This document shows, in pieces, positions 52,447 to 64,000 of a stretch of 64,000 nucleotides of DNA. Position 1 is the first letter of the stretch, and every line of letters begins with the position of its first letter. This stretch comes from Todiramphus chloris collaris (Eukaryota; Chordata; Aves; Coraciiformes; Alcedinidae). The DNA is taken from positions 5,867,794 through 5,931,793 of the forward strand of contig JANVCC010000077.1 of the NCBI GenBank assembly GCA_025345505.1, in the 5' to 3' direction. A program made the position numbers and the translations under genes. The notes under the pieces were generated by a model. The model was given only the letters and a program-made list of their open reading frames with translations. It made no database searches and was not told where the DNA came from.

Positions 52447-54717
52447 CTTGTGCTGGTGCACTTGGTTGGTCATATTTTAATGGTCATCTTTAAATCACTG
52501 ATGATTTATTACAGCTCGATCAGCAAGCAGTAGGAGAGTTAGGCTCCCACATGCCAGTTCCATCAGATGATTCCTCTTTCAGGAATGTAAGTGATCAAAT
52601 GAGATGAGCCATTTGTAATTACTCAAACAGGAAATGCTCACAAGTAGTCATTCCTTGCTTAATTCCTGGTGCCTTCTTTGGAGCAAGATGGAGTATTTGG
52701 AATTACACGATACACGTATATGATGTTAAACTTATTATACCATTTTTTTGTAATAAACTACAGAAACCATATTAGCAGTGTTCCAGATGCCTAGCAGTCA
52801 GCTAAGGAAATAGGGACCTCATCTCAGAGATGCACACTGTAAACACATAGTCGGGGTAGGGAATGTTCAATGACCCCAAAGAAAAGGCAGTGCTGCAAAG
52901 ATGCTGTCATGCTCTGTTTCAGGCAGTGATTTTTCTATCCTTAGAATTCTGGTCATTGAAATCAGTGGAAAAGCTTGTGCCCAAATGCTTGTTCTCTGAA
53001 TCTGAAAGGAGGAGCAGGTGCACAAGATACCAGAGAAAATCTCTGTTTTATAAATGTAGAGACTAACTTACAGTAGAGTTCCTGTTCTTCCCTCTTGCTC
53101 CACTGGGCCAGTGAGATACAGGTTTCATGGGAAAATATTGTTCTGGCTGACCTGGAGAATAGAGATGAGTTTGGAGGACTATTAAACCTTGCCTTCCTTT
53201 CTAAACTATTGACTTCTGAAACTTAGCTTAAATTTGAGACCCACTATTCCATGCGTTCTTTGATCCAAACCCTGAGAATATGCAATCATCATTTAAAGGA
53301 ATGAACTCATTTGTAAGGAGGAGGCCAAGAAGTGGCCCCAGAGAATGCCTCTCCACATGGAAAGCCACCAGCCCCTGATTTGATGGCTTCCATGCTAATG
53401 CATCTTTCAAGGGGGCCTCTTTGTCCTGTGTTCTTACTTATTTGGTTATTCTTTTATTTCAGTCTGAATTGTCATTAGTGTGGTTTTTGTGTTTTGGGGT
53501 TTTTTTTCTCTAAAGCCATCTGGGGAATAGTAGTTTATTGCATATTGTTGTGTTGGTCTAAAGACAATTGCACAAGCTTGAAACCTAATCCTTGTAATCT
53601 TTCCTACTAGGGAGAGCTTGAGATAAATACTGTTGTATGCTTGGTGGGAGTGGGTCTCTACTTTTTGATCATCCATGTCTAAATGTTGAGTAATACTTAA
53701 GGGAATATGTTCTCAAAACATTCCTTAGATGATTATTAGATTATATTTTATGTTTGATAAAAACTGGAAAATTGTGTAAATATTTGCTTAACATCCCACC
53801 CCTAGAGCAATTTATTTCCTTTCTGGCCTTCAACCCTCTTGCTCAGTGAAATGAGATCAGTCACTTACTGTTTATATTCAGTTTCACTTTGCAGTTGTCA
53901 TGTACATGTAGTGCAGTTCCCTACTGCAGGGGAATATTTAAATAATAAGTGGGGAATAAAAAGGAAAGAAGGGAAAAAAAATCTTTTAAAATGTGGGAAG
54001 ATACTAGAAAATATTTTAAAAGTAAACAAGTGCTATGATTATACTACTTGCCTGTGACACGCTAATAACTAGTGGTAGAAGAAATTTGAAAAGTAATCCA
54101 GTCCTGCTCTCCTATAAATTTTGTCACATAATAAGACCAGTTTGTACATATGTTCCTGTGGCTGCCATTCAAATCGGCTTTTAGCAACAGAGAACGCATG
54201 TGAGAAACCTCACTCTTACAAGAGAAAATCACTTTTGCATCTTGGATACTCCATGATGGTTGATTTTTCTGGAAGTACTGACTTTTTTCACAGACAACAG
54301 TCAATACTCACATACATCAACTGTTTAGCTGTTTTCTCACATCTGAATTTTCCATTTTGGATTAATGTAGACTATGGGTCTCAAAACCATTGACATCAGA
54401 ACAAGTACTAGGTCACAATTAGAGCTTGACTGGGTAGCAGGAGGGGCTTAGGTTGACATTGTGTTGTGGAAGAACTATCAATGTCAGTAAACTAATTTAA
54501 AAGATTGAGGACACTTCCCTGCACCCAACCAGTGCTGAAGCATATCTGTTGTACAGTGCAAAATGGCTGCTTCAGATGCAAGGATTTCTAGAGTTTCTCT
54601 TGAGTCCTCTTTCTCTCCCACCACGTTTTTGTAATTAAATACTGGATGAAAATTATTTTTCCTTTCCTTTTGTTTTGGTCTTAGGGTTTGGGTTTTTTTT
54701 GTGTTTTAAATGTGTTA

Positions 54718-54747
54718 CTTTTTTTTTCTTTTTTTTTCTTTTTTTTT
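54718..54747 (+). repeat. 30-nt pyrimidine tract
   Basis: Runs of eight or nine T separated by single C, followed by AATTTG. It is not followed by a usable AG and recognisable exon, so it is read as low complexity. Confidence 0.9.
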
Positions 54748-57700
54748 AATTTGTAGCAGCTGATTTTTCCTCTGTTGGCTCTCTTGGTCACAGAGACAAA
54801 CCTTCTTTCAAGGAACAGAGTTCCAACATTGTTGTTGATTATTTTAATGGAAAACTGTCTGTGTGGCAAGACAGGCTCTCCAGCTTCCTTCTGGAGAGAA
54901 AAAAAAAGAGATGAAGGTATTTTAGCCAAAGGTAAAACCCTTCCCTCTGTAATGTGGATGGACTCACAAAGAAAGTAGACATAGTCATGTGTCTCCTCAC
55001 CACACTCACAAAGACCTGATTTTCCAGAGCAGCCATCCTGTGACAGATAGTCCCTTGGGAACACAACTGGCCTTTTTCAGGGTGTCATCCCTTCCTGTTG
55101 CTTCCCACAAAGGTACAGTGGAGATCTGCTGCCCCTTTGGTGGACAAAGGGCCAGTTTGCTTTCCAAGAGATCTTTGTGCTGCTTCTTTCTAGCTTACCC
55201 CATCTTACCTTCCCAAAGTTTGAGTTTCATTTCTTGCAGGAGTCTTGCAGGAGAGTGCTTCCTCTCCATCCACTTCTGTCAGTCTGAGATGGTTTTGACA
55301 TCTTTTGACAAGCACCTTCACTTAGAATCACAATGTTGTTGCCCTGAAAAAAAAGATGGCCTTTCTTTTCTTCCTTCATCTTTATGAACTAAAGGCATAA
55401 TGTGTAAAAGCCTGGCGTAAGCTCACAATAGCACTTTGTCCTCTTTTACATCACTTGCCAAATAACTACTGTTGTGGCAACAGCTGTAACCAAGCATGGT
55501 GTCAGCTAGTTTTGCCATAACATGACTGGGTGCCAATAATTTTAATATAATGTGAAACACACTCCCAGGCAGTGCAATGAGACATCTGATTATTAAATTT
55601 CTTGAGATGTCATCTGGATTTTAATTTTTTTTTTTTTTGCATCAATTGAGGTCTTAGAAATGGACAGTGTTGTGATTAAAAGAAAAAGGAACAGAAAATT
55701 CTCTCATTATAGTAAATATTTCCAACAAAACTCTCACCCTGAAGCAGACAGTTCTGCTCTGCTTACATAGACAGCAACAGCAAAGGCTCTGTGAAGGCTA
55801 CAGGGATGGAGGTTGTAATTGTGGCTACCAGTTGTTTGCTGCTCTTTACTGTAGCATTTTCTTCGGTGACAATAAACGCTATTTATTTTTATGCTTCTTA
55901 TTCTAAACTACTTATAAAAACTAAAAGGTAGGAACCTGGTGAAGCATTTGTTTTTAATACATTGCTTACATTGTGCTCCAAAGCACCGTATTCAGCATTT
56001 ATTGTTAATGATTGAAGCATTAGCATTTAATTGTGTAAAGCAATTAGAAAGCTCAATACTACTACTTCTTGGGCTGAGTCCATTAAAAGAGTAAGCGTTA
56101 GTAGGAAATACATTGAAGTTGAACAAGGTCATAAATGTTCTACGTGCAAAGAGCACCTAATGCTTTTTTCCAAGCCTTTAAGAAGTAGTTTAAAAAATAA
56201 ATAAATAAACCAAACAAAAAACTCCAAACAAAACCTTGTGAGGTGAGTAGATAAAAGGCCTTCTTGGTTTAGTTATGTCAGTTTGGCTTTTTCCTGTAAT
56301 TGCTGGGGTGGTTTTGTTCCTAAAGAAGGAATGAGTGCCAAGTTGAAGAGGTGATTTCTGAGCACTGTTTCAAGATATTGTGAAAGTTCTCAACTTTTCT
56401 GTAATGAGAAAAATAACACTTCTCTAATGGTGTCTGTTTATTGCATATTGTTCTTCTGTATGCAGTTCAGTGCAGCTGGCAGCAAGTAGTGGAGAGAAAC
56501 CCAGGGCTGACGAGAGAGTGTAGGGGAACGTGAGTAGTCCTGAGTACCTGCAGGCTGTGTGCACCAACTCCTCTGGGTGCTGTTAAGCAGTCCTTACCTT
56601 ACGTCACCATGGATGAAATCAAGAGAGATCATTTGCATTTGATCCCAAGTGTCTTTACATTTGAATCCAAACAGGAAAAAGCTCCTGGCAGCATGAAGCT
56701 GGATTGGAGGTGTTGATGCTCCAAACACATCCGGATGACACACTCTTTGCGTCAGATGGGCTGGCTGTGGGATGTACTTTCCTTTGGTAATCTTAGGAGT
56801 TACTTGCACAATGAAAGATACAACCTGCCTATTTCCAACCTGTAAAGACTCATAGCAGAGCACTGTAGTTGTAAAGTATCTTTATGCATTCAGAAGTGAA
56901 GGAATTTTTTACTAGGGAGGAACTCGGAGCAAAATTCTAAATGTGAATATTTCTAAGCCTTGGAATCTCTGTCTGCATCTGAGTTCTGCAGGTTACATGT
57001 GCCAGTAGTGCATTAAGCCAGTCTATGACATGGAAATTTCCCAAAACCTTACAGTATTCCACATCCAGGTGCAGTTACAACTAATTTCTGCAGGCTTTCT
57101 TAGACAGTTTCCAAGAGAAAATGATGTTTAATTTAATATCAAGACAAATCCTACTGTATATCTTCAGGTCTCTACTTACTGTTTGAACGTGTGCAGAACA
57201 GAAGCAGCAAAGGCAGAAATAATACGGTATTTCCCAAAATGACTTGTTTGACCCTTATCTTGGGAAGAATACCAACCTGAAGAAGAAGCAAGTTCTGTCT
57301 CTAGATCCACACAAGTTTTGGCTTCTCAGTGATGCTGCAGTCATGGCATATTAAAAGGATACAGTTGTTTTCAGTCCAAAAGCAAGTTGATTCTTCACAC
57401 ATAGTTGACACTACTGTTTAGGCTGGCGTGGGTAAATTTTAGGACAAACCACAGGAAATGGCTTGGAGAGGTGGAGGATATTAAGAAAATATTGTACTGC
57501 TGCTTTAGAAGTAAAATGAAACACTTTAGGCTCCATTTTCCCATACTATGTTTAAAGCCATTGTTTTGATAATTTTTTTTTTCATAAAATATTGCAACTA
57601 TTGAAAACAAATGTGTTTCAAAACATATAGTTGTTTTTTGTAGTCTCAGACCAAGACAAGTCACATTAAAATCCTCTTCTTCTCATGGAGGGCAGCCAGA

Positions 57701-59873
57701 GGGTTTGTGAAAAAATGTTTCTTTCCTCCTTCCCCTGTCCTATCACCCCCTGGTTTTGGGCTAATTGTGTCCCCTTTAAAGTACTAGTTTCTGTGTGAGC
57801 TTTTGAGAGTGAAAATTGTTCAACTTTTTGTTTATGGAAGAGTCTGCTTTAGCTGGGAAGCCAGATGCAGCAATAGGAACAGAAATAGCACTTTTAAAGC
57901 TGATGGATTGTATTCGCTTTGGTATGTAGAGAATGGCAACAGCAGTCATTAGTATTGAGAGAATTCTGTTCTTTCTGTGTCTGTCTGCCCCTGTTGCAGG
58001 ATGAGCAAAGGCTGACCAGAACTTTTGTTTGTTTGTTCTGCCGTGGGGTTAAAGATTGACGCTCCTGCTCCCAAGAATGTTTTATTCTGTTTTTGTAAGG
58101 GGGGCAATTCAAGTTCTGTGAAGGCAAAAGAAAAATCCTTGCCTGATATAAGAAACAGCTGAGCAAGACCTGAGCTGATAGATTTTATTTTTTTAATCCA
58201 GCTTTCTACCTGTGAAGAAATAGAGTATTTTTAGAGTGAGGAGCGATTGTGGAAAGCAATGCTTGAACAAATAACTGCTTTAAGACCAGTGCTAGAAATG
58301 CTTGCCAGTATAGTAATGTCAGTTGGAGGTGTGATTTTTGGCTGCGTGTGTGTATTGGCAGAAGCCCTAGCATAGACTTGGTTGTACCAGGGGAAAAAAA
58401 AAAAAAGCTTTGGCCAGTATATTCTATTTTGCTTGGGGAGGGTATGAGCTCTAACAACAAAAGCACTTTTTTTCTGCTGGTAAGTTGCAACTCCAGTAGA
58501 AGCCCATGCCAAAATGGTTAACGCTGTTGTAGTGGCAAATCTTTTTTGTAGACTAGACTTCTGAGTCTGGTATCCTAACATTAACAACTGTGCTCCTGTT
58601 GCTGTTAATTTTAACAGCAGTAACATCTGAAGGTGATTTAAGTGCCTTAGATATTTTAGCATTGTAATGGTCTTGAATTTACAGGTCTGCATTTCATTTA
58701 CTCCCCATACTTAGGAGAATTGCAAACGAAATTACACGGAGCTCCATCTTTTGCATTCAAGACATTTCTTTACAATTCTTTTTTAATGGTTTTTCCTAGC
58801 TACAATGCAAGTAAAAAGGCCTGTGTGCTTTGCAACTGTCTAAAAGATGAAGAATGATACTATGTTTGGATTTATTTTCTGATTCATTACATTACACGAC
58901 TTTTTATAGTGAAACAGCGTTCTGCTAAGTGCAACATAGTCTTCATACCTAGGTTTTGCAGATTTCTGTAGAAGGTTTTTTCTTTAATATCTTGAATATC
59001 TTGCAGTTCTGGAGATGTTGTTGCTACCTCATGGGAGTTCATAGTCATACGTTGAAACTGCAGGCCTTCCATGTGACCTTTCCTTCTATCTTACTCACAC
59101 ATTAGGACGAGAAAGAAGTCCTTTCATACTGAACCATGCTGCATCAGCCATCTTCAGCACACAAAATCAGAAGGGGTAAATACTCACTCCGGGTCCCAGT
59201 TTCATGTCACAAGAACATTTCAGCTATTGTGTAATCTCTCCAGAGTGCTCTCACAGTAGGAGAGCAAAAACAATACTTTTCCCAGTACTGGACTCAGTGT
59301 TAGGGAGGTGGCACTTGGAGATGCTGTGCAGTCTGCCCTTAGTGACCAGTACTTCGCTTATCTGCCACTGGTACTTCAATGCAATTACCTTTTCTAAGAG
59401 AATACCCACATTTTAACCTTGCTCACTAGACTTTTTGTTGAGCCTACTACTGCTTCATTATGATATGATACAAGAGAATGTTATGGTAGTTCTGGTTGTT
59501 TTGGGTTTTTTTTTTTCTCATTTTAGCTTTAAATTACCTCTGACTTCATTGGGTGTGAATTCAGTCAGTGCTGAATGCTTTTGAAAATCCCACCCTTCAG
59601 TTGGTTTTGGTTTTATTGTTTTTTTTTTTTAATATCCAGTGTAGGACTCAATAGTATGCACTGGCATAACATCTCATCGGAGCAGAACAGTCATTTATTG
59701 TGCTGCACTGACATAGGAAAACCACAAACACTAATCTTGATCTTAGGGAGGAAAAAAAAACCCTAAACACTAGGTGAAAACCTATTAGAAAACTTAGTTT
59801 CTGTGAATCTAGTAGGAGAAGAAAGCTAACCATGTTGAGTTTTAGATTGTTTCCCTTTCTAAGTTTACTCTCC

Positions 59874-59893
59874 TTTTTTTTTTTTTTTTTTTT
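59874..59893 (+). repeat. T20 homopolymer
   Basis: Twenty consecutive T, eight bases before the G-quadruplex motif at 59901. Directly seen. Confidence 0.93.
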
Positions 59894-59900
59894 CTCAAAA

Positions 59901-59929
59901 GGGTAGGGGTTGGGGGGGGAATGCTGGGG
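59901..59929 (+). other. Canonical G-quadruplex motif
   Basis: Four G-runs of 3, 4, 8 and 4 bases, separated by loops of 2, 2 and 6 bases, satisfy the standard G3+N1-7 rule. The run is on the sense strand of VTI1A, so it could fold in pre-mRNA as well as in DNA. Function is unknown. Confidence 0.8.
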
Positions 59930-62900
59930 AAAATTGATGTTTAATAAATGGTATACACATCTGAAGCTGTGTTTTCTATATTCCCTGTCTTTCAGTCTCA
60001 CAGCCTATCTTTTTATAGGCTTGTGAAGCATTAAATAACTTCAAATCAATAGGTTTTGTAGAATATTTAGGCTTTCTGGCATTTTTTCTTTGTTGCTCTG
60101 TCACTTGGACAACAAACATTGTGAACTGAGTAGCCTCAGCTTGTTAATCTCTCCCTTGGGTGCATCCTTTCTTAGTTCAGCAAAAACACAAACAAAAAAA
60201 TCTACTGCATGTGGTCAGTACTCAGTTTGCTTGGGCTCATGTGTCTTGTTGAAACCAGAATATTTTCTCTCCAAGACAAGCCCAGCCCCTTATTCTTGGT
60301 AAGAATTCTCAGTTTTCATTCTGGATTTTAGCTGTTAACCCTTTTGCCATTTCAGCTTCAAAAATCGAACTAAAAAAAAAAACAAACATAATATGCTTAA
60401 GGGAAACATGCTTGTTTAACATTTTGCTTGTTGAAGTAGCTGAACTGTGTTTCTTAAAATATAAAAAGACACAAACAAACAAACAAAAACCCCAAGCAAG
60501 CAGATCTCCTAGCCTAAACCAAAAATGAGAAACTTCCTTCTCAAAAGTTCAACTTTCAAGAAACTGGGTAATGAAGTATAAACAGGAGGTTAAAATGGAA
60601 ACACTCTTATATCTGAATCTGCAGTGTCTGCTACCCAGTTCCTTAAGTACTTTGGCTGAAAGTGAAAATGTGGAAGACGGACTAAATTCTGGCATTTGCA
60701 GCTTCATTCACAGTTTGAGTGGGTTGCTAGCAACTTTCTGCCTGCAGATAGCATTGTAAGATTGAGTCTTGGGTGGGGATGTGAGGGAGCTCTTCCAGTC
60801 CTCTTCCTATAACACAAACTCTCTCAAGGCAGCTATACCTCAAGTCTAGAAATCTAAAAGAGATTTGAACAAAAATAAAACTTACTACAAATATTTATTA
60901 TTAGGATACCTACCAGATAGAATTATAGAATTGTAGAATGGCAAAGGCTTGCCCTGTGGTGTGCCCCTTACCAGGAGAGCAGCAAGAAAGAGCTGGGCAA
61001 AACAGTGGTTTCTGGAGGAACGTTTAATTGATGGCTTTTCCCTTAAAAATATCATCTTTCCAGAAATGCAGATGTGCATGATAATCCTATAGGGATATTG
61101 GTATTTGGCCTCTAGGATTTTAAGAGTCTTGTTCCCAAGGTTAAGATACACACAGAGCCAAATTTTATTTGAAACTATTATACAAGACAGATATGGAAGC
61201 TCATGGAGTATTACGTTGCAAATCACACGTTAAAGAGAGACACATGGCTTGAGCTATAAAATGAGCAGAGAAAGGAATGATATTCGAAAGATATCTTTAA
61301 CCACTTGTTTTACTCATTAATCTGCAGTTCACAAAGCATTATTTGCAGAAAAAAAAATGCCTTTATAGGATTGTTTCGGAAAGCAAACTAATATTTCATA
61401 CATTTTCACCACTAACATAACTGTGTAACAATAGCAAAACAAATACTGATGGTGAGCAGTGTTTCTATGAGTGAATGTGTTGAACAGCTGCCACTTTCCA
61501 CCCTTGAGACTTGTGTGTGTCTGTTGGATGAAATGATTCCTGCAGCAGATTTGTAACACACATTGTGTTGCAGGGGGGTTAAAGGGAAGAGCTGATTCTG
61601 TGATACTGCACCTTATTTCATCAAATCAAGGGACACCTCTGCTCTTGGCATGACAGGGCTGTTGCTTATGAACAAATACGAAGGTCTGAATGTTCCCCAT
61701 GGCAAGAAACTCCTGACCCAATGCAACAGCATCATAATAGGGTGCTATTCTCTTCCACCTTAACTGTGCCATATGTGGGCCCTTTCACTCTACCAAGTGC
61801 TCACTGAGAAGTGCGATGTCCTATCTGTCTCTGTATGTCCCTGTCACAGTGTTTCTACCTGCATCCTCTAAAACGACACGAGGTGTTCTCAGATCCTCAC
61901 AGTCATTCTAAGCCTGTTGTTTCTTACCCGATTTATAAGGAAGAGAGCATCACTGCTTCTGCTGCAATAATGAATAACTTTGACTATCATAAATCTTTGA
62001 TTTAAAAGAGCACTGGTTACTTACCCTTAGACAGCAGTTTATTGTTGGTACAATCCATCAAACAATCAATTGGAGGTAAACAGTTTTCCCTCCTGAAAAA
62101 TGAGCAACTAACTGCAGCCTTGTGGCTACTCCAAATCTGAACACTTCAAACAGGAGAACTATGAGAGATCCATCCCAGAGTATCCCTGTGGTTAAATATT
62201 CAGGTAGGACACCAGCTTTAGGGTCTCCCAGTCTCCCTCCCACAGTGAGTGATCTAACTGCTGAGTTTGCTTTGGAGTCTCCTTCTTCCCTTCCCCTGGA
62301 AGCTGCTGCATGATCTGTATAGTTGGCATGTACATGCCCAAAATGTTGTGCGCTCTCCTCTGAGGAAAGGAACAAAACTGAGCAGAATCCTAAGATTCTC
62401 TTTCTCTAAATTGGCAGTAGATGAAAACCCTAGCAAGTGCAAATAACAGGGAATCACAGCAATTCATCTAGACCGTGAAGTGTGTGCATCCTGGGCCCAA
62501 TGAAAAGAGTGGATGCTGTAGGCTTCAAGGTAACCGTTACCATGGCTTGGGCCTGATCCTCACATAGCTGTTTTGGTAACCCTGACATGAGATGTCCCTG
62601 GACATTACTGTCAGGGTATGGGTCACAAGTCTGTCTCCCAGCTCAGCAGGAATTTAGCTGAAGCAAAATCCTTTTGTTAACGGCTCTTTGGCTTCCTAAT
62701 GCATGGCCTCTAGATGAGCATGTATGTACTTACACTTCTATAAAAAGACTTTGGATGAGTGACTGTTACTTGAAAGACCCAGAAGCGACTTGTCAGCCGC
62801 CAAATTGGAGACCCAATAGGTGTTCATGCTGCCATCATCTCTCTTTGTTCTGCAGGATTGTACCACAGCAGATCACAAAGTTACTGAAGGGTTGCATGGG

Positions 62901-64000
62901 CTTCCTACCCTTCTAGGTACAGTGGCATAACAGTCACCTCTTGGCTCTGAAGTTTTTTCATTAAAAATGAAATCTGCTTAAGCGTCACCCTTTCTGAAGG
63001 AATTCTTCAGAGTTCAATTATCTCAGGGATGATGATAGTCATTGGCCTTTAATTGAACTGTGGTTCTTCAAATCTAGAAACCAGTTCATGGTTAATCATT
63101 TCAGTTCATCAGAAATAAGATTCAAGTTGGGGCAATTAGACAATCACGTCATTACTCAAACTGTCTAATGATGTTTCACTGATCTTTCACAAATGATAGT
63201 ACAGTAGATGAACTGTATAGTTTAAGTTATTCCAGTTTTAGATAGTTGAAAAGTGACTTACCAAAACTGTTAACAGAAGTTATTCAAGATGTGCTGTCTA
63301 AATCCTTTCCAATTAGTGTTGAGGTCTTGAAGGGCCAGTACTAGCTTTTTATTAATATGTTCAGTTTATTAATGTATTTTTTGATATATGCATAGTGTGA
63401 CTGTCTGGTACATCTCAAGATGTTGCATAATTATTATCCTTTTAATTTGTTTTACTTGGGTTCTACTCCTTACTCTTGCTTAAAATTCAGAAATATTTCA
63501 TGGCTTAATAACTTAATAACTCATTAGAAAGCCTTGACATGTACTTGAGGTTACCTCAAAGGCTATCCATATTTAACAGTAAACTTGAGATAATTCATCG
63601 GCAGTATGACTGTCATTGACCAGTTTAAATATTTAAGGTTGTGTTTTGACCTCTTGCCTTACATTTAAACCGTATGGAGAAACTGGAATAGATTGTGTAC
63701 GAAATTGACATCTTTATCAGATAGTTATGACATTATGAAACAATCAAAAATTACTACTGTGCCTGGTAATAGGACTATACTGATATACTTCATTTAGTAT
63801 ACACTTTTATATAATTTTGTTCTAGATGGGAGTCTCCCTTATTAAAAAGCCTTAATAAAAAGAACTTCTGCTTCCAATTTTGGAGCAACATCTGTGGCCA
63901 ACAAATTATTACCTAAATATGATACGAGTTCCCAACCAGGTTTTTGAAAACCAGGACTAATTAAAAATGTTAATGACGTTTTTCAGGTCTTTCATGCTTT

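Larger units (their letters stand above)
39168..64000 (+). other. VTI1A: Downstream VTI1A intron (partial, at least 24.8 kb)
   Basis: Inferred intron starting with GTAAGG after the exon ending at 39167. The last Vti1a exon, encoding the hydrophobic anchor and C-terminus, was sought on the plus strand and not found, so this intron probably continues past the window. It contains an old CR1 scrap, a MIR-like piece, several G-runs and a palindromic tandem repeat, and is otherwise unique AT-rich DNA without a recognisable gene. Confidence 0.7.
51263..64000. other. VTI1A: Unique intronic DNA to the window end
   Basis: No gene recognised. It holds the palindromic tandem repeat (52394-52446), a pyrimidine tract (54718-54747), a T20 run and G-quadruplex motif (59874-59929), and two candidate conserved stretches (55820-56130 and 62990-63240). 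The 127-, 132- and 153-codon frames near 54.7-55.4 kb and 58.2-58.7 kb carry no recognisable domain. Confidence 0.55.

Noticed and set aside
54681-55387. 127-codon minus-strand and 132-codon plus-strand frames, the former with a CECGEE cysteine pair
   Set aside because: The cysteine pair faintly recalls a zinc-binding tail of some LINE polymerases, but no polymerase motifs lie nearby and the frame runs into a poly-lysine low-complexity end; not supportable.
58206-58692. Overlapping minus-strand frames of 94 and 153 codons
   Set aside because: Length is still near chance expectation, the translation includes low-complexity runs from an A-tract, and no domain pattern or splice context was recognised.
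60917-60945. AATTATAGAATTGTAGAATGG resembling CR1 terminal repeats
   Set aside because: The following sequence does not continue with the CR1 3' blocks, so a CR1 origin is not supported.

Overview
This window is vertebrate, and most likely avian, intronic DNA. The case for a bird rests on three things: CR1 LINE remnants are the only LINEs seen, there is an avian-type endogenous-retrovirus LTR, and the only interspersed SINE traces are very old MIR-like fragments. The CR1 subtype at 15446-16075 suggests a neognath bird, but that is recall only and I cannot name the species. Most of the window is AT-rich with many homopolymer tracts, as expected of long introns.

The only coding sequence I can support is two small internal exons of one plus-strand gene, VTI1A (vesicle transport through interaction with t-SNAREs 1A). 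They lie at 34628-34698 and 39106-39167, both have canonical splice sites, and they join in frame. Together they encode most of the SNARE helix of the Qb-SNARE Vti1a, ending just before the membrane anchor. Neither the preceding exon nor the last exon (transmembrane anchor) was found. The window is therefore at least 34.6 kb of upstream intron, a 4.4-kb intron, and at least 24.8 kb of the downstream intron.

Layout: 1-1479 intron with a MIR-like remnant; 1480 to about 4110 an ERV fragment made of one LTR, a lysine-tRNA-type primer binding site and degenerate interior, with no second LTR seen; 4111-13435 unique intron with a small CpG cluster, an AT palindrome, a triple 10-bp repeat and a CR1 scrap; 13440-14995 a sense CR1 fragment with a dead reverse transcriptase; 15446 to about 16075 an antisense CR1 fragment, so the pair is tail-to-tail; 16076-34627 unique intron with MIR-like pieces and two stretches that look like candidate conserved noncoding elements; 34628-39167 the VTI1A exons; 39168-64000 intron with an old CR1 scrap, long G-runs, a potential G-quadruplex, a palindromic tandem duplication and more candidate regulatory stretches.

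No tRNA, rRNA, CRISPR, operon, novel defence system or complete mobile element was seen. The remaining open frames (up to 153 codons) are of a length expected by chance in 64 kb of sequence with this composition, and none has a recognisable protein pattern. I found no convincing undescribed system. The most useful leads are the VTI1A intron-retention stop, the ERV fragment and the unexplained structured or CpG-rich spots.
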